The notes: generated from the sequence alone by a model not told the origin. DNA of 64,000 bases from Defluviicoccus sp. bin129 (GCA_002239065.1 MPNO01000002.1:95110-159109); one strand, 5' to 3'; numbered from the stretch's first letter, positions 45,343 to 54,700 are shown. Numbers and translations: made by a program.

Positions 45343-47112
45343 GTGGCTTCGCATCTCTACGCGGCGTTGACCGGGCGAGCCCGGCGCGGCGCCCGCGCGA
45401 TCCTGTTCCCGGGAGCCGCGGTCGCGGTGCTCCTGTCCGCCGCGCCGGGCCATGCGGCGGAGGGGCAGGCCGCGCCGATGCGCGTCGCCGCCGCCGCGGG
45501 CGCTCCGGCCGAGCCGGCCGCCCGGCCGCTCGAGCTGGGCAGCTACCTGGCCGGCCACCACGCGTTCAGGCAGCGCGACTTCGGCGCGGCGGCGCGCTAC
45601 ATGAGCGAAGCGGTCGCGGCGCAGCCCGCCGCCGAGCGGCTGTTGCTGCGCGCCCTCGTCGCCAAGCTGGCGAGCGGAGAGACCGATTCGGCGCGCACCC
45701 TCGCCCGGCGGCTGCTCGCCCTGGAGCCCGACGCGCCGCTCTCCGGGCTGTCGCTTGCGGTGAGCGATTTCAAGGCGGGCAGGTTCGAGGCCGCCAGGAC
45801 GCGCCTCGCCTCGACCGGCGGGCGCGGCCCCAACGCTTTCACCGTGCCGCTGCTCACGGCATGGGCCGAGGCTGCGCTCGGCCGCTACGACGCTGCCCGC
45901 GCGGCTCTCCCCGAGCCCGGCGACAACCCCGGCTTCGCGCCGTTCCGCAGCCTGCACGGCGCTCTCATCCTCGACCTCGCCGGGCGTCCGCAAGAGGCGG
46001 AGGGGCTCTATTTGGAAGCCGTCGAGCAGGCGCGGCGCCCGACGGTCCGGATGGTCCAGGCGGTCGGGTCCTTCTACCGCCGGGCCGGCGACGAGGACGA
46101 GGCCGAGCGGCGTTACACCGATTTCGTCTCCGGGGAAAACCGGTCTCCCCTGATCGAGAGCGCGCTCGGCGACCTTCGGGCAGGCAAGCCCGCGACCCCG
46201 ATCGTAGCCAACGGGACGGAGGGGGCGGCCGAGGCGCTGCTCGCGGGCGCCAATTTGGGGCTGCGGGCGCGATCGATCGAGATGGCTCTGATCTATGGCC
46301 GGCTCGCGCTCGATTTGCGCCCCGATTTCCCGTCCGCCCGCGTCCTGGTCGGGCAAATACTGGAATCGGTCGGCCGCGACGAGGAGGCGGTGGAGGTCTA
46401 CGCGTCGGTCAACGAGGCGTCGCCGCTGTCGTGGTCGGCGCGGCTGAGCCGGGCGGCCGGGCTGGCGCGGCTCGGCCGGGACGAAGAAGCGATCGGCCTC
46501 CTCCGCCGGATGGCCGCCGAACGCCCCGAGCGCACCGACGCCCTTACGCGGCTCGGCGACATCTTGCGCAACCGCAAGAGATTCGCCGAGGCGGTCGAAG
46601 CCTATGACGCGGCGATCGAGCGGATCGGCACGGTCGAGCAACGGCATTGGCGGCTGCTGTTCTCGCGCGGCATCGCGCTCGAGCGGTCGAAGACATGGCC
46701 GCGGGCGGAGAAGGACCTGCTGGCCGCGCTCGAGCTGGCCCCGGACGAGCCCTATCTTCTCAACTATCTCGGATATTCGTGGGTGGATCAGGGGATCAGG
46801 ATCAAGGACGCGCGCAAGATGATCGAGCGTGCGGTCGAGCTCGAACCGCAAAGCGGCGCCATCGTCGACAGCCTGGGCTGGGCGCTCTACCGCATCGGCG
46901 ACTATGACGGGGCGGTCGAGCAGCTCGAACGTGCGGCCGAGCTGGAACCGCTGGATCCGACGGTCAACGACCATCTCGGCGATGCCTATTGGCGGGTCGG
47001 ACGCCGCAACGAGGCGACGTTCCAGTGGCGCCGCACGCTCAATCTCGATCCCGAGCCCGATCAGGTGCCGATCGTCGAAGGCAAGATCGCCCGCGGCCTG
47101 CCCGACAGCTAG
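45343..47112 (+). CDS. Exported tetratricopeptide-repeat protein
   Basis: About 589 residues. An N-terminal hydrophobic stretch (ILFPGAAVAVLLSAAPGHAA) is a signal peptide. The rest is TPR-like, with clear repeats toward the C-terminus (LLNYLGYSWVDQG, IVDSLGWALYRIGDYDGAVEQLERAAELEP, TVNDHLGDAYWRVGRRNEA). This pattern is common in alphaproteobacteria beside ispE. GTG 45343 is preferred since GGGAG lies 7 nt upstream; ATG 45316 and GTG 45283 are in frame. ispE begins 4 nt after the stop. Probably a periplasmic scaffold; function unknown. Confidence 0.85.
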   Translation: MASHLYAALTGRARRGARAILFPGAAVAVLLSAAPGHAAEGQAAPMRVAAAAGAPAEPAARPLELGSYLAGHHAFRQRDFGAAARYMSEAVAAQPAAERLLLRALVAKLASGETDSARTLARRLLALEPDAPLSGLSLAVSDFKAGRFEAARTRLASTGGRGPNAFTVPLLTAWAEAALGRYDAARAALPEPGDNPGFAPFRSLHGALILDLAGRPQEAEGLYLEAVEQARRPTVRMVQAVGSFYRRAGDEDEAERRYTDFVSGENRSPLIESALGDLRAGKPATPIVANGTEGAAEALLAGANLGLRARSIEMALIYGRLALDLRPDFPSARVLVGQILESVGRDEEAVEVYASVNEASPLSWSARLSRAAGLARLGRDEEAIGLLRRMAAERPERTDALTRLGDILRNRKRFAEAVEAYDAAIERIGTVEQRHWRLLFSRGIALERSKTWPRAEKDLLAALELAPDEPYLLNYLGYSWVDQGIRIKDARKMIERAVELEPQSGAIVDSLGWALYRIGDYDGAVEQLERAAELEPLDPTVNDHLGDAYWRVGRRNEATFQWRRTLNLDPEPDQVPIVEGKIARGLPDS

Positions 47113-47116
47113 CCCG

Positions 47117-48016
47117 GTGACGGGACCCGACCAACCGTCCCCGACACCGGCCGGGTCCGGCGTTCGGGTCGACGCGCCGGCGAAGGTCAACCTGTTTCTC
47201 CACGTCACCGGGCGCCGCGGCGACGGCTACCACGAGCTGGAGAGCCTGGTTGCCTTCGCCGCGGTGCACGACCGCATCGAGGTCCGGCCCGCGCAACGCC
47301 TCGAATTCGAGGCCGACGGGCCGTTCGCCGCCGCCCTCGACCCCGGCGCGGAGAACCTGGCGGTCCGGGCGGCGAGGGCGCTGGCGGAGGCGGCCTGCAT
47401 CGCGCCCGATGTCCGCATCCGGCTCCACAAGGCGCTTCCCGTGGCGGCCGGGCTGGGCGGCGGATCGGCCGATGCCGCGGCGGCCCTGCGGGCCCTCGGC
47501 GCGCTCTGGGACGTGACCCTGCCCGGCGACGCGCTGGCCGCGCTCGCGCTTCGCCTCGGCGCCGACGTGCCGGTCTGCCTCGCCGCGCGGCCCGGCATGA
47601 TGCGCGGCATCGGCGAGCGGATCGAGGCCGTGCCCGCCCTGCCCGCCGCCCCGATCCTGCTGGTCAACCCGGCGGTACCGCTCGCCACCGCCGCGGTGTT
47701 CGGGGCCCGCGAGGGTCCGTTCTCGAAGCCGCGGCGGTTCGAGGCCGCGCCCCCCGACGTCCCGGCGCTCGCCGCGGCGCTGCGGGACACGGGCAACGAC
47801 CTCGCGCCGGGCGCCCGGCGCCTGTGCCCGGAAATCGACCGCGTTCTGGAAGCCATCGAGGCGTCTCCCTCCTGCCTGCTGGCGCGCCTCTCGGGCAGCG
47901 GGCCGACCTGTTTCGGGCTGTTTCCGACGCCCGACGAAGCCGACCGCGCGGCGGCGCGGATCGCTTCCGCCCGGCCCCGCTGGTGGGTGCGCGCGACGCG
48001 GCTCCACGTGTCCTAG
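47117..48016 (+). CDS. ispE: 4-diphosphocytidyl-2-C-methyl-D-erythritol kinase
   Basis: 299 residues, GHMP kinase. APAKVNLFLHVTGRRGDGYHELESL is the N-terminal substrate and nucleotide region, PVAAGLGGGSADAAAAL the phosphate loop, and LARLSGSGPTCFGLF the third motif. MEP-pathway step in isoprenoid synthesis, fitting the type 2 IDI gene at 54 kb. It starts at GTG 47117, 4 nt after the TPR gene. Its TAG stop lies inside the left arm of the nested inverted-repeat element that follows. Confidence 0.95.
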   Translation: MTGPDQPSPTPAGSGVRVDAPAKVNLFLHVTGRRGDGYHELESLVAFAAVHDRIEVRPAQRLEFEADGPFAAALDPGAENLAVRAARALAEAACIAPDVRIRLHKALPVAAGLGGGSADAAAALRALGALWDVTLPGDALAALALRLGADVPVCLAARPGMMRGIGERIEAVPALPAAPILLVNPAVPLATAAVFGAREGPFSKPRRFEAAPPDVPALAAALRDTGNDLAPGARRLCPEIDRVLEAIEASPSCLLARLSGSGPTCFGLFPTPDEADRAAARIASARPRWWVRATRLHVS

Positions 48017-48285
48017 CCCGCATTTCCCGCCAGGGTCACGGCCTGCGTCGCGCCCGGGCGTTCGTCCCGCCAGGAGCGGGCCGAAGAGCGTAGCGGGGAC
48101 TACGGTCGAGGCCCGCGACGCAGCGGGCGGGCGCCCGGGCGCGACCCGGAGGGCGGCGCTGTCCGGCCGACAGGGTGCGTCGAGGCGCTTGCCCGATGTC
48201 CCCGCATCGCGCCGCGCGCCTCTCCTGCCCTGTCGGCCGGACAGCGCCGCGCAGGCCATGACCCTGGCGGGAAATGCGGGCTAGG
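48012..48285. repeat. Nested inverted-repeat element with cloverleaf folding potential
   Basis: Three inverted repeats are nested without spacers. Arm A 48012-48047 pairs with A' 48250-48285 (36 nt, one mismatch). Arm B 48047-48060 pairs with B' 48132-48145 (14 nt, perfect). Arm C 48153-48175 pairs with C' 48228-48250 (23 nt, perfect). Inside B are three small hairpins (48066-48080, 48089-48104, 48111-48128); inside C a 7-bp stem (48182-48188 with 48216-48222). The single A mismatch is C-A on the plus transcript but a G-U wobble on the minus transcript. The ispE stop and the SDR start codon both fall inside the A arms. CTAG at both outer ends would also fit a MITE with target duplication. Structured RNA, MITE or terminator cannot be told apart here. 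Confidence 0.85.
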
Positions 48286-48990
48286 CTCGACGGCCGGGTC
48301 GCCCTGATCACCGGCGCCTCGCGCGGCATCGGCGCGGCGATCGCCCGGCGTTTCGCGGGCGAAGGCGCGCGCCCGGTGCTGGCGGCGCGCAGCGTGGGCG
48401 GGCTGGAGGAGGTCGACGACGCGATCAGGGCCGCCTCGGGCGGCGCCCGGTCGGCCACGCTGGTCGAGGTCGACCTCGCCGAGGCGAGCGCCGCCGACAG
48501 GCTGGCGGCCGCGATCGCCGAGCGTTTCGGCCGGCTCGACATTCTGGTGGCGAACGCCGCGCAGCTCGGCACGCTGGGGCCGATGCACCAGATCGACCCG
48601 GGGGAATGGGACCGGGTGCTGGCGGTCAACCTCGGCGCCAATTTCCGCCTGATCCGCGCCTTCGATCCGGCGCTGCGCGCGGTCGAGGCGGGCCGCGCGA
48701 TCTTCGTCGGCAGCGGCGCTGGCCGCCTCGCGCTCCCCTACTGGGGCAGCTATGCGGTCTCCAAGGCGGGGCTGGAGACGATGGCGCTGGCCTGGGCGGC
48801 GGAGACCGCCAGGACCCGGCTCCGCGTCAACATGGTGGATCCCGGCGGCACGCGAACCGCGATGCGCGCCGCGGCGTTTCCCGGCGAGGATCCGGCGAGC
48901 CTCAAACCGCCCGATGCGCTGGGCGACGTGTTCGTCGATCTGGCCGCCGCCGACTGCGCCCGCCACGGCGAGGTGGTGCGGTGCTACTGA
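48274..48990 (+). CDS. Short-chain dehydrogenase/reductase
   Basis: 238 residues, classical SDR: TGASRGIG cofactor motif (14-21), NAAQLG in place of NNAG, the catalytic Ser in IFVGSGAG and YAVSK. Substrate unknown. The ATG lies within the right arm of the inverted-repeat element, so if that arm folds the start would be masked; the ribosome site is weak (GGCGGGA). The element may supply this start codon. The stop is 21 bp from the convergent der gene. Confidence 0.9.
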   Translation: MRARLDGRVALITGASRGIGAAIARRFAGEGARPVLAARSVGGLEEVDDAIRAASGGARSATLVEVDLAEASAADRLAAAIAERFGRLDILVANAAQLGTLGPMHQIDPGEWDRVLAVNLGANFRLIRAFDPALRAVEAGRAIFVGSGAGRLALPYWGSYAVSKAGLETMALAWAAETARTRLRVNMVDPGGTRTAMRAAAFPGEDPASLKPPDALGDVFVDLAAADCARHGEVVRCY

Positions 48991-49011
48991 ACCGGCGGCG
49001 GCGAATCCGGG

Positions 49012-50349
49012 TCAGACATAGGGATTCCTGCCCTTGCGCAGGGCGATCCTGATCGGCACCCCGGTCAGGCCGAAATCCTCCCGCAGACCGTTGGTCAGGT
49101 AGCGGAGATAGGATTCCGGCACCGCCGCGGGGCGCGAGGCGAACAGCGCGAAGGTCGGCGGCCGGGTCTTGATCTGGGTCATGTAGCGCAGCCGCAGCCT
49201 GCGCCCGTCGACGATGGGCGGCGGGTGCCGGTCGACGGTCCCGGCGAGCCAGCGGTTGAGCGGCCCGGTATCGACCCGGCCGTTCCAGATCTCGTAGATC
49301 TCGAACACCGTCGGCAGCAGCCGCTCGACGCCGCGCCCGGAAAGGGCGGAAAGCGTGCGCACCGGGATGCCGCGGAGCTGGGGCAGCGAACGCTCGAGGC
49401 GGTCGCAGATCTCGCCGATGCGCCCGCCCCGGTCGGCGACCGCGTCCCACTTGTTCACCGCCAGCACCATCGCGCGGCCCTCCTCGGCGATCTGCCGGGC
49501 GATCGTGAGGTCGCTCTTTTCCAGGCCTTCGACCCCGTCGACCAGCAGCACCGCGACATGGGCGAAGCGGATCGCGTTATGGGTATCGCCTGCGGTGAGC
49601 CGCTCCAGCCGCTCGGTGACGCGCGCCTTGCGGCGGAGTCCGGCGGTGTCGATCAGCCGGATCTCGCGGCCGCGCCAGGACCACGCCACCCAGACGGCGT
49701 CGCGGGTGACCCCGGGCTCCGGACCGGTCAGCACGCGCTCCTCGCCCAGCAGCCGGTTGACCAGCGTGGACTTGCCGACATTGGGCCGCCCGACGATGGC
49801 GAGGTTGAGCGCGCCCTCCCCGTCGTCGGCGCCGCCCTCCACAGCGTCCCGCGGCAGGCCGGCATGCGGCGCGAGCGCGTCGAACAGGGCGGAAAGCCCC
49901 TCCCCGTGCTCGGCCGAGATCGGCACCGGCTCGCCGAGCCCGAGCCGCCAGGCCTCGACCAGACCGGCCGCCCCGGCGCCGCCCTCGCACTTGTTGGCGG
50001 CGAGCACGACCGGTTTCGCCGAGCGCCGGAGCGCGTCGGCGAAATGCGCATCGAGCGGCGTCACCCCGGCGCGCGCATCGACCAGCATCAGCAGCAGATC
50101 GGCCTCGTCGATCGCCCGAGCGGTCTGCGCCTGCATGCGCCCGGCGAGGGTCTCGCCTCCCGCGTCCTCGAGCCCGGCGGTGTCGATCGCCCTGAAGGAC
50201 AGGCCGAGAAGCGCGGCCTCGCCTTCGCGCCGGTCGCGGGTCACCCCGGGGGTCGGGTGGACGAGCGCCTGGCGCCGGCCGACCAGGCGGTTGAACAGGG
50301 TCGACTTGCCGACATTGGGCCGCCCGACGATGGCCACGGTGAGCGGCAT
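49012..50349 (-). CDS. der: Ribosome biogenesis GTPase Der
   Basis: 445 residues with two tandem GTPase domains, each with GRPNVGKST (residues 9-17 and again near 187), DTAGL switch II and NKCE / NKWD for guanine; the C-terminal KH-like domain ends RIALRKGRNPYV. Needed for 50S assembly. The ATG overlaps the bamB stop by one base (TGATG). Last gene of the YfgM-like, bamB, der operon, a common arrangement. Confidence 0.97.
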   Translation of the reverse strand: MPLTVAIVGRPNVGKSTLFNRLVGRRQALVHPTPGVTRDRREGEAALLGLSFRAIDTAGLEDAGGETLAGRMQAQTARAIDEADLLLMLVDARAGVTPLDAHFADALRRSAKPVVLAANKCEGGAGAAGLVEAWRLGLGEPVPISAEHGEGLSALFDALAPHAGLPRDAVEGGADDGEGALNLAIVGRPNVGKSTLVNRLLGEERVLTGPEPGVTRDAVWVAWSWRGREIRLIDTAGLRRKARVTERLERLTAGDTHNAIRFAHVAVLLVDGVEGLEKSDLTIARQIAEEGRAMVLAVNKWDAVADRGGRIGEICDRLERSLPQLRGIPVRTLSALSGRGVERLLPTVFEIYEIWNGRVDTGPLNRWLAGTVDRHPPPIVDGRRLRLRYMTQIKTRPPTFALFASRPAAVPESYLRYLTNGLREDFGLTGVPIRIALRKGRNPYV

Positions 50350-51695
50350 CACCTGAGCGCGATCAGATCCGCGCCTTCGGTGAGCAGGAACACGGTCTCC
50401 CGGGCGACCGCGGGCGCGACGAAAATCGGATCGGGCGCCTCGATGCGGCCGAGCGGCTCGCCGGTATAGGGCGACACCGACCAGACTTCGCCCGTGCTGG
50501 CGGCGATCAGGAGCCGGTCGCCCACCAGCACCGGACCCGCCCAGTAGATCGGGCCGGTGCGGTCTTCCTCGTCTTCGAACTGGGGCAGCGCGCGCACCCA
50601 CCGCACCCTTCCGTCGCGGCGCGAGAGGCACACGACGTGGCTGTCGCCCGAGACCTGATAGACGAAGTCGCCGGCGACCCAGGGCGTGTGGGTGCCGCCG
50701 ATCTGCTGTTCCCACACCCGGCTGCCGGTGCGCAGATCGATCGCCATCGTCCGCCCGCTATTGCTGACCGCGACGACCAGGCCGCGATCGATCACCGGGA
50801 GTCCGCGGATATGGGCGAGGCTGGAGACCGGATCGGTGCGGCGCAGCGCGGTCAGCCGGTCCGACCACAGGACGCGTCCGTTGGCGGCCCTGAGGGCGAC
50901 GATCTCGCCCGAGGAAAACGCCGCCACGACGATTTCTCCGGCGACGGCGGGAGCGGCCGCGCCGACCAGCCCGGCGGGCTCGGCGATCTCGGCATGCGAC
51001 CAGAGAATTTTCCCGGTGGCGGCATCCAGCGCGAACAGCTCGTTCGAAAGCGTGATCACGAACACCCGTCCGTCGCGCGACGTGGGGGCGGCGCGCAGCG
51101 GGCTCGATAGCTTGCGCCGCCACAGCTCCTTCCCGGTGGCGGCATCGAGGGCGAAGACCTGGGCGAAGCCGGTGGTGACGTAGAGCCTTCCCTCGCCGAG
51201 CGCGAGTCCGCCGCCGAGCGTGCCAGTGTCCTCGGTCTCGCTGTCCAGCGCGCGGGTCCACGACAGCGAGCCGTCCTCCAGATCGTAGACCCGGATTTCG
51301 GCGTCGACGTCGAGGGTGTAGATCCACTCTCCGGCAACCACCGGCTGCGCGAGGAGCTGACCGTCGTCGTCGGAACCGCGGCCGATATCGACGCTCCATC
51401 GCTCGACGAGCGGCCCGTTGGCGGCCAGATGATGCATCGCGTGGTCGGGCAGTCCGCCGGCCTGGGACCAGTTCGCGTTGGCCGATGGCGGCGGCAGGCG
51501 CACCTCGAGCTTGGCGATGCCGGGGTGGGGGACGAGCGCTTCCTCGAGGCCGAGAACCGGCAGCCGCTCGCCGGCCAGCTTCGGCTCTTCCGGTTCGCCG
51601 AAGAAGGCTCCGTCGCAGCCGGCGGCGAGCAGCGCCAGCGCCAGCATCGCGCCGCGCAGCGCGGTCGGTCCGGGTCGCATGGCGGGACGGGTCAT
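50349..51695 (-). CDS. bamB: Outer membrane assembly lipoprotein BamB (PQQ-like beta-propeller)
   Basis: 448 residues. Lipoprotein signal with lipobox LLAAGC, then seven to eight PQQ-like propeller blades with repeats such as VFALDAATGKELWRRKL, LFALDAATGKILWSH and VVALRAANGRVLWSDRL. In the BAM complex it helps insert beta-barrel proteins. ATG 51695 overlaps the upstream stop (ATGA), and der overlaps downstream, which supports the BamB call. Confidence 0.9.
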   Translation of the reverse strand: MTRPAMRPGPTALRGAMLALALLAAGCDGAFFGEPEEPKLAGERLPVLGLEEALVPHPGIAKLEVRLPPPSANANWSQAGGLPDHAMHHLAANGPLVERWSVDIGRGSDDDGQLLAQPVVAGEWIYTLDVDAEIRVYDLEDGSLSWTRALDSETEDTGTLGGGLALGEGRLYVTTGFAQVFALDAATGKELWRRKLSSPLRAAPTSRDGRVFVITLSNELFALDAATGKILWSHAEIAEPAGLVGAAAPAVAGEIVVAAFSSGEIVALRAANGRVLWSDRLTALRRTDPVSSLAHIRGLPVIDRGLVVAVSNSGRTMAIDLRTGSRVWEQQIGGTHTPWVAGDFVYQVSGDSHVVCLSRRDGRVRWVRALPQFEDEEDRTGPIYWAGPVLVGDRLLIAASTGEVWSVSPYTGEPLGRIEAPDPIFVAPAVARETVFLLTEGADLIALR

Positions 51696-52345
51696 CGGTC
51701 GGCGACCATCCTGAGCATCTGCGTCGCGCGCAGCCGGACATTCGCCGGCGCCGCGGCGTCGTCGACGATACGCCGCAGATGGGTCCTGGCCCGCTCGGTA
51801 TCGCCGCCCCGGCGTTCGATCAAAGCGAGGGTCTCGAGCGCGAGGTGGCGCCAGGCGCCGTCGTCGCCGGCGAGCGGGGCGAGCTCCGAGGCGATTTGCC
51901 GCAAATCCGCCCCGGGCGCGTCGAGAGCGTTCTGCGCCGCGAGCAGGGTGGCGAGATCGCGCATCGGGCGGTCGAGGCCGCCATCGGCGGCGAGCGCGCG
52001 AAACGCCTCGACCGCGCCCGCGGCATCGCCCCCGGAAGCGCGCAGCGCGGCCGCGTGGAAACGCGCGAGCACCCCGTAGGTGGTCCCCGACTCGGCGCCC
52101 AGCGCGACGAACAGCGCCTCGGCGTCGCCGGTCTTCCCCTCGTCGGCGAGCGCCTTGGCGACCGCGAACCGCGCGCCCGCTTCGAGCTGCTGGTCGGTCC
52201 GGTATTCCTGCCAGCCGGTATAGCCGGCGATGGCCAGCACCACCGCGACCGCGCCGCCGATGACGTACTTGCCGTAGCGCCGCCAGAGCTTTTCGGCCCG
52301 CTCCTGGCGCAGCTCCTCGTCGATTTCGCGAAAGATGTCGGCCAC
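51692..52345 (-). CDS. YfgM-like membrane-anchored tetratricopeptide protein
   Basis: 217 residues from GTG 52345, which has GGAGGG six nt upstream and starts the conserved VADIFREIDEELRQERAEKLWRRYG. One TM helix (about 28-48) and a periplasmic helical-repeat region (TPR_21-like). YfgM-type proteins act with the BAM and SecYEG machinery; the operon with bamB and der agrees. An earlier ATG (52375) is possible but lacks a ribosome site. Confidence 0.85.
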   Translation of the reverse strand: MADIFREIDEELRQERAEKLWRRYGKYVIGGAVAVVLAIAGYTGWQEYRTDQQLEAGARFAVAKALADEGKTGDAEALFVALGAESGTTYGVLARFHAAALRASGGDAAGAVEAFRALAADGGLDRPMRDLATLLAAQNALDAPGADLRQIASELAPLAGDDGAWRHLALETLALIERRGGDTERARTHLRRIVDDAAAPANVRLRATQMLRMVADR

Positions 52346-52555
52346 GCGCGGCCCTCCGCCAACTCCGACCGGCATGGACGCCACGCGGCGCCCGCACCCG
52401 GTCCGGCAATGGGATTACAACCTTGCGCGGCAATTCGCAACATGCCAGCCGACCGAACCGTGGATTCCCACAGGGAACTCTGGACGCCGGCCGCGAAATG
52501 CGCGATATATCGAGTGTCACCAAATTGTCATCGAATGGGGGCGTGCGGCACGAGA

Positions 52556-52888
52556 ATGGCGACGGTATTCGAGCTTCGCGCTTACCGGCAAAAGCCCCGA
52601 TCCGTATTCTTCGACCGCCACGACCTCAGCCGTCTCCTCACGCTGTACAGCCGCCGCGTCACCACCGGCGAGTGGAAGGACTATGCGATGGCGACGGGCG
52701 ACGGGATGGCCATGTTCTCGGTGTTCCGCCGCGCGTCCGACCGGCCGGCCTATACCGTCATCAAGATGGCGGCGGGCGATGGCGGGGATGCGGAGTACAT
52801 GATCTATGACGGCTGCCGCCGGCTGCGCCGCGGCGCCTCGCTCTGCGCCGTGCTCGACCTGTTCGAGCCCCGGCTCAGGCTGGTCTGA
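52556..52888 (+). CDS. DUF2794 family protein
   Basis: 110 residues. VFFDRHDLSRLLTLYSRRVTTGEWKDYAM and AMFSVFRRASDRPAYTVIK, then an RRLRRGASLCAVLDLFEPRL end, are the DUF2794 pattern, a family found almost only in alphaproteobacteria and without known function. ATG 52556 is preferred; ATG 52535 is in frame. It lies alone between two minus-strand operons, with an upstream AT-richer region (52440-52530) likely to hold its promoter. Confidence 0.85.
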   Translation: MATVFELRAYRQKPRSVFFDRHDLSRLLTLYSRRVTTGEWKDYAMATGDGMAMFSVFRRASDRPAYTVIKMAAGDGGDAEYMIYDGCRRLRRGASLCAVLDLFEPRLRLV

Positions 52889-52904
52889 CCGGCGGCGCGG
52901 GGAC

Positions 52905-53615
52905 TCATTCGTCGATCAGCACGTGGCCCCCGGGGGTCCACTTGAAATAGGGCACCGGGCTGCGCGCCCCGCCTTGGGCGGCGCTCTCGAACGAAGTCCC
53001 GAAATGGGTCAGCACGCGCCGCGTGATCTGGGCGAGCTCGAGGGTCAGCGCCTGCTCCACGGTGAACCATTTGAGGCCGAGAAGCTCGCCCGATTCGCGC
53101 ACCTCCCCGGTCACATGTTCATGCCCGACGACGAAGAACCGGGCGTTGAACCGGACCGGGCGGATCGGCGGGGTCACCGCGCGGGCGATATAGGACAGCG
53201 CGCCCAGCGCCGGCGCGAAACCGGCGCCGAAGAACCCCTCCCAGCCGCGCGGCGGCGGGCGATCGGGGGCCGGGTCGGGACCGCCGACGATCAGCCCGGT
53301 CTCCTCGAAGGTCTCGCGGATCGCGGCGACCGCCATCGCCCGCGCCCGCGCCGGGTCGAGCTTGCGCCCGAGCTGCGCCGCCGCCGCCGGGGCGAGCGGC
53401 GAGGCGCAGCGGACCCGCGAGTCCCGCGCGTCGATCCGCCCGCCGGGAAAGACGTAGCGGTTGGGCATGAAGCGGTGCCGGGCGTGGCGCTCGCCCATCA
53501 GGACTTCCAGCGAGCCCGCATCGCCGCGATAGATGATCAGCGTCGCCGCGTCGCGCGGCCGCGCGAGAGGCTCGCCGGGCGCGCGCACCGACGGCGGGGC
53601 GGGGCGGGAACTCAT
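52905..53615 (-). CDS. Nudix hydrolase
   Basis: 236 residues. The Nudix box is split: FPGGRIDARD is separated by about 30 residues from AAIRETFEETGLIV, as in a group of larger Nudix enzymes (NUDT7/CoA-like). The metal-binding REtfEE is intact. The substrate could be a CoA ester, NDP-sugar or prenyl diphosphate; the tight overlap with the IDI gene upstream (ATGA) favours a link to isoprenoid or CoA metabolism (inference). Confidence 0.87.
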   Translation of the reverse strand: MSSRPAPPSVRAPGEPLARPRDAATLIIYRGDAGSLEVLMGERHARHRFMPNRYVFPGGRIDARDSRVRCASPLAPAAAAQLGRKLDPARARAMAVAAIRETFEETGLIVGGPDPAPDRPPPRGWEGFFGAGFAPALGALSYIARAVTPPIRPVRFNARFFVVGHEHVTGEVRESGELLGLKWFTVEQALTLELAQITRRVLTHFGTSFESAAQGGARSPVPYFKWTPGGHVLIDE

Positions 53616-54700
53616 CCGCGGAGCGCGCGGCGGGGTACGGCGACGGCGGGGATCGGCGGCACCGGCTGCCAGTCCGCGGTCCGCCGCAGGACCGCCCGGC
53701 GCAGCGCCCCGATGTCGCCCGCAGCCGCGCAGAAGGCGGCGATTCGGAGCTCTTCGGCCATCCGCGCCATGCGCTTCGCCGCCGACTCCGCCGCCTCCGC
53801 GCCGTCCCCGAGCACCGGCGCGGCGGTACCCACGAGCGATGCGCCCAGCCGGATCGCCTTGGCCGCGTCGATGCCGTCGCGGATGCCGCCGCTGGCGAAG
53901 ACCGGCCGGCCGGGAATCGCCCGCACCGTGTCGACCAAAGCGGCCGCCGTCGGAATCCCCCAGCCGGCGAAGACATGGGCCACGGCGCGGATCTCGGGGT
54001 CGGGCTGGCGATGCGCCTCGACCTCGCTCCAGCTGGTCCCGCCGGCCCCCGAGACATCCACCGCCGCGAGGCCGCATTCGACCAGCCGGCGCGCCGTCGC
54101 GCCGCCGATCCCGTTGCCCACCTCCTTGCCGACGATGGGAACGTCGAGCGACGCGGCGAGAGCTTCGACCTTGCGGTAGAGACCGGCCCAGCTGCGGTCC
54201 CCGCCCGCCTGCACCGCCTCCTGCAAGGGGTTGAAATGGAGGAACAGCGCATCCGCGCCGATGCCGTCCACGGCGCGCCGCGCCTCGTCCACGCCATAGC
54301 CGCAGTTGAGCTGGACGGCGCCGAGATTGGCGAACAGCAGGATGTCGGGGGCGACGTCGCGCACCCGGTAGGTCTCGGCGAGCGCCGGCCGCTCGATCAT
54401 CGCGCGCTGCGAGCCGACACCCATCGCGATACCGAGCGACTGCGCGGCGGCGGCGAGATTTCGGTTGATCTCCCGCGCGCGCGGCGTGCCTCCGGTCATG
54501 CTGCTGATCAGCAGCGGCGCCTTCAGCGAGCGCCCGAACAGGCGCACCGAAAGATCGACCGCGTCGAGGTCGAGCTCGGGCAGCGCCGCGTGCTCGAAGA
54601 AGAACCGTTCGAAACCCGTCGACACCCCCTTGGCGGAGACATCCTCGCCGAGGACGGTATCGATGTGCTCGCTCTTGCGGGCCTCGATATCGCCGCTCAT
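53612..54700 (-). CDS. fni: Type 2 isopentenyl-diphosphate Delta-isomerase (FMN-dependent)
   Basis: 362 residues, TIM barrel. RKSEHIDTVL at the N-terminus, ISSMTGGTPRAREINRNLA (FMN/substrate region), GVGSQRAMIE, KEVGNGIGGATARRL, VDVSGAGGTSW and FASGGIRDGIDAAKAI are all family hallmarks. It interconverts IPP and DMAPP, complementing the MEP pathway (ispE at 47 kb). ATG 54700, 6 bp after the DUF3891 stop. Confidence 0.95.
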   Translation of the reverse strand: MSGDIEARKSEHIDTVLGEDVSAKGVSTGFERFFFEHAALPELDLDAVDLSVRLFGRSLKAPLLISSMTGGTPRAREINRNLAAAAQSLGIAMGVGSQRAMIERPALAETYRVRDVAPDILLFANLGAVQLNCGYGVDEARRAVDGIGADALFLHFNPLQEAVQAGGDRSWAGLYRKVEALAASLDVPIVGKEVGNGIGGATARRLVECGLAAVDVSGAGGTSWSEVEAHRQPDPEIRAVAHVFAGWGIPTAAALVDTVRAIPGRPVFASGGIRDGIDAAKAIRLGASLVGTAAPVLGDGAEAAESAAKRMARMAEELRIAAFCAAAGDIGALRRAVLRRTADWQPVPPIPAVAVPRRALRG

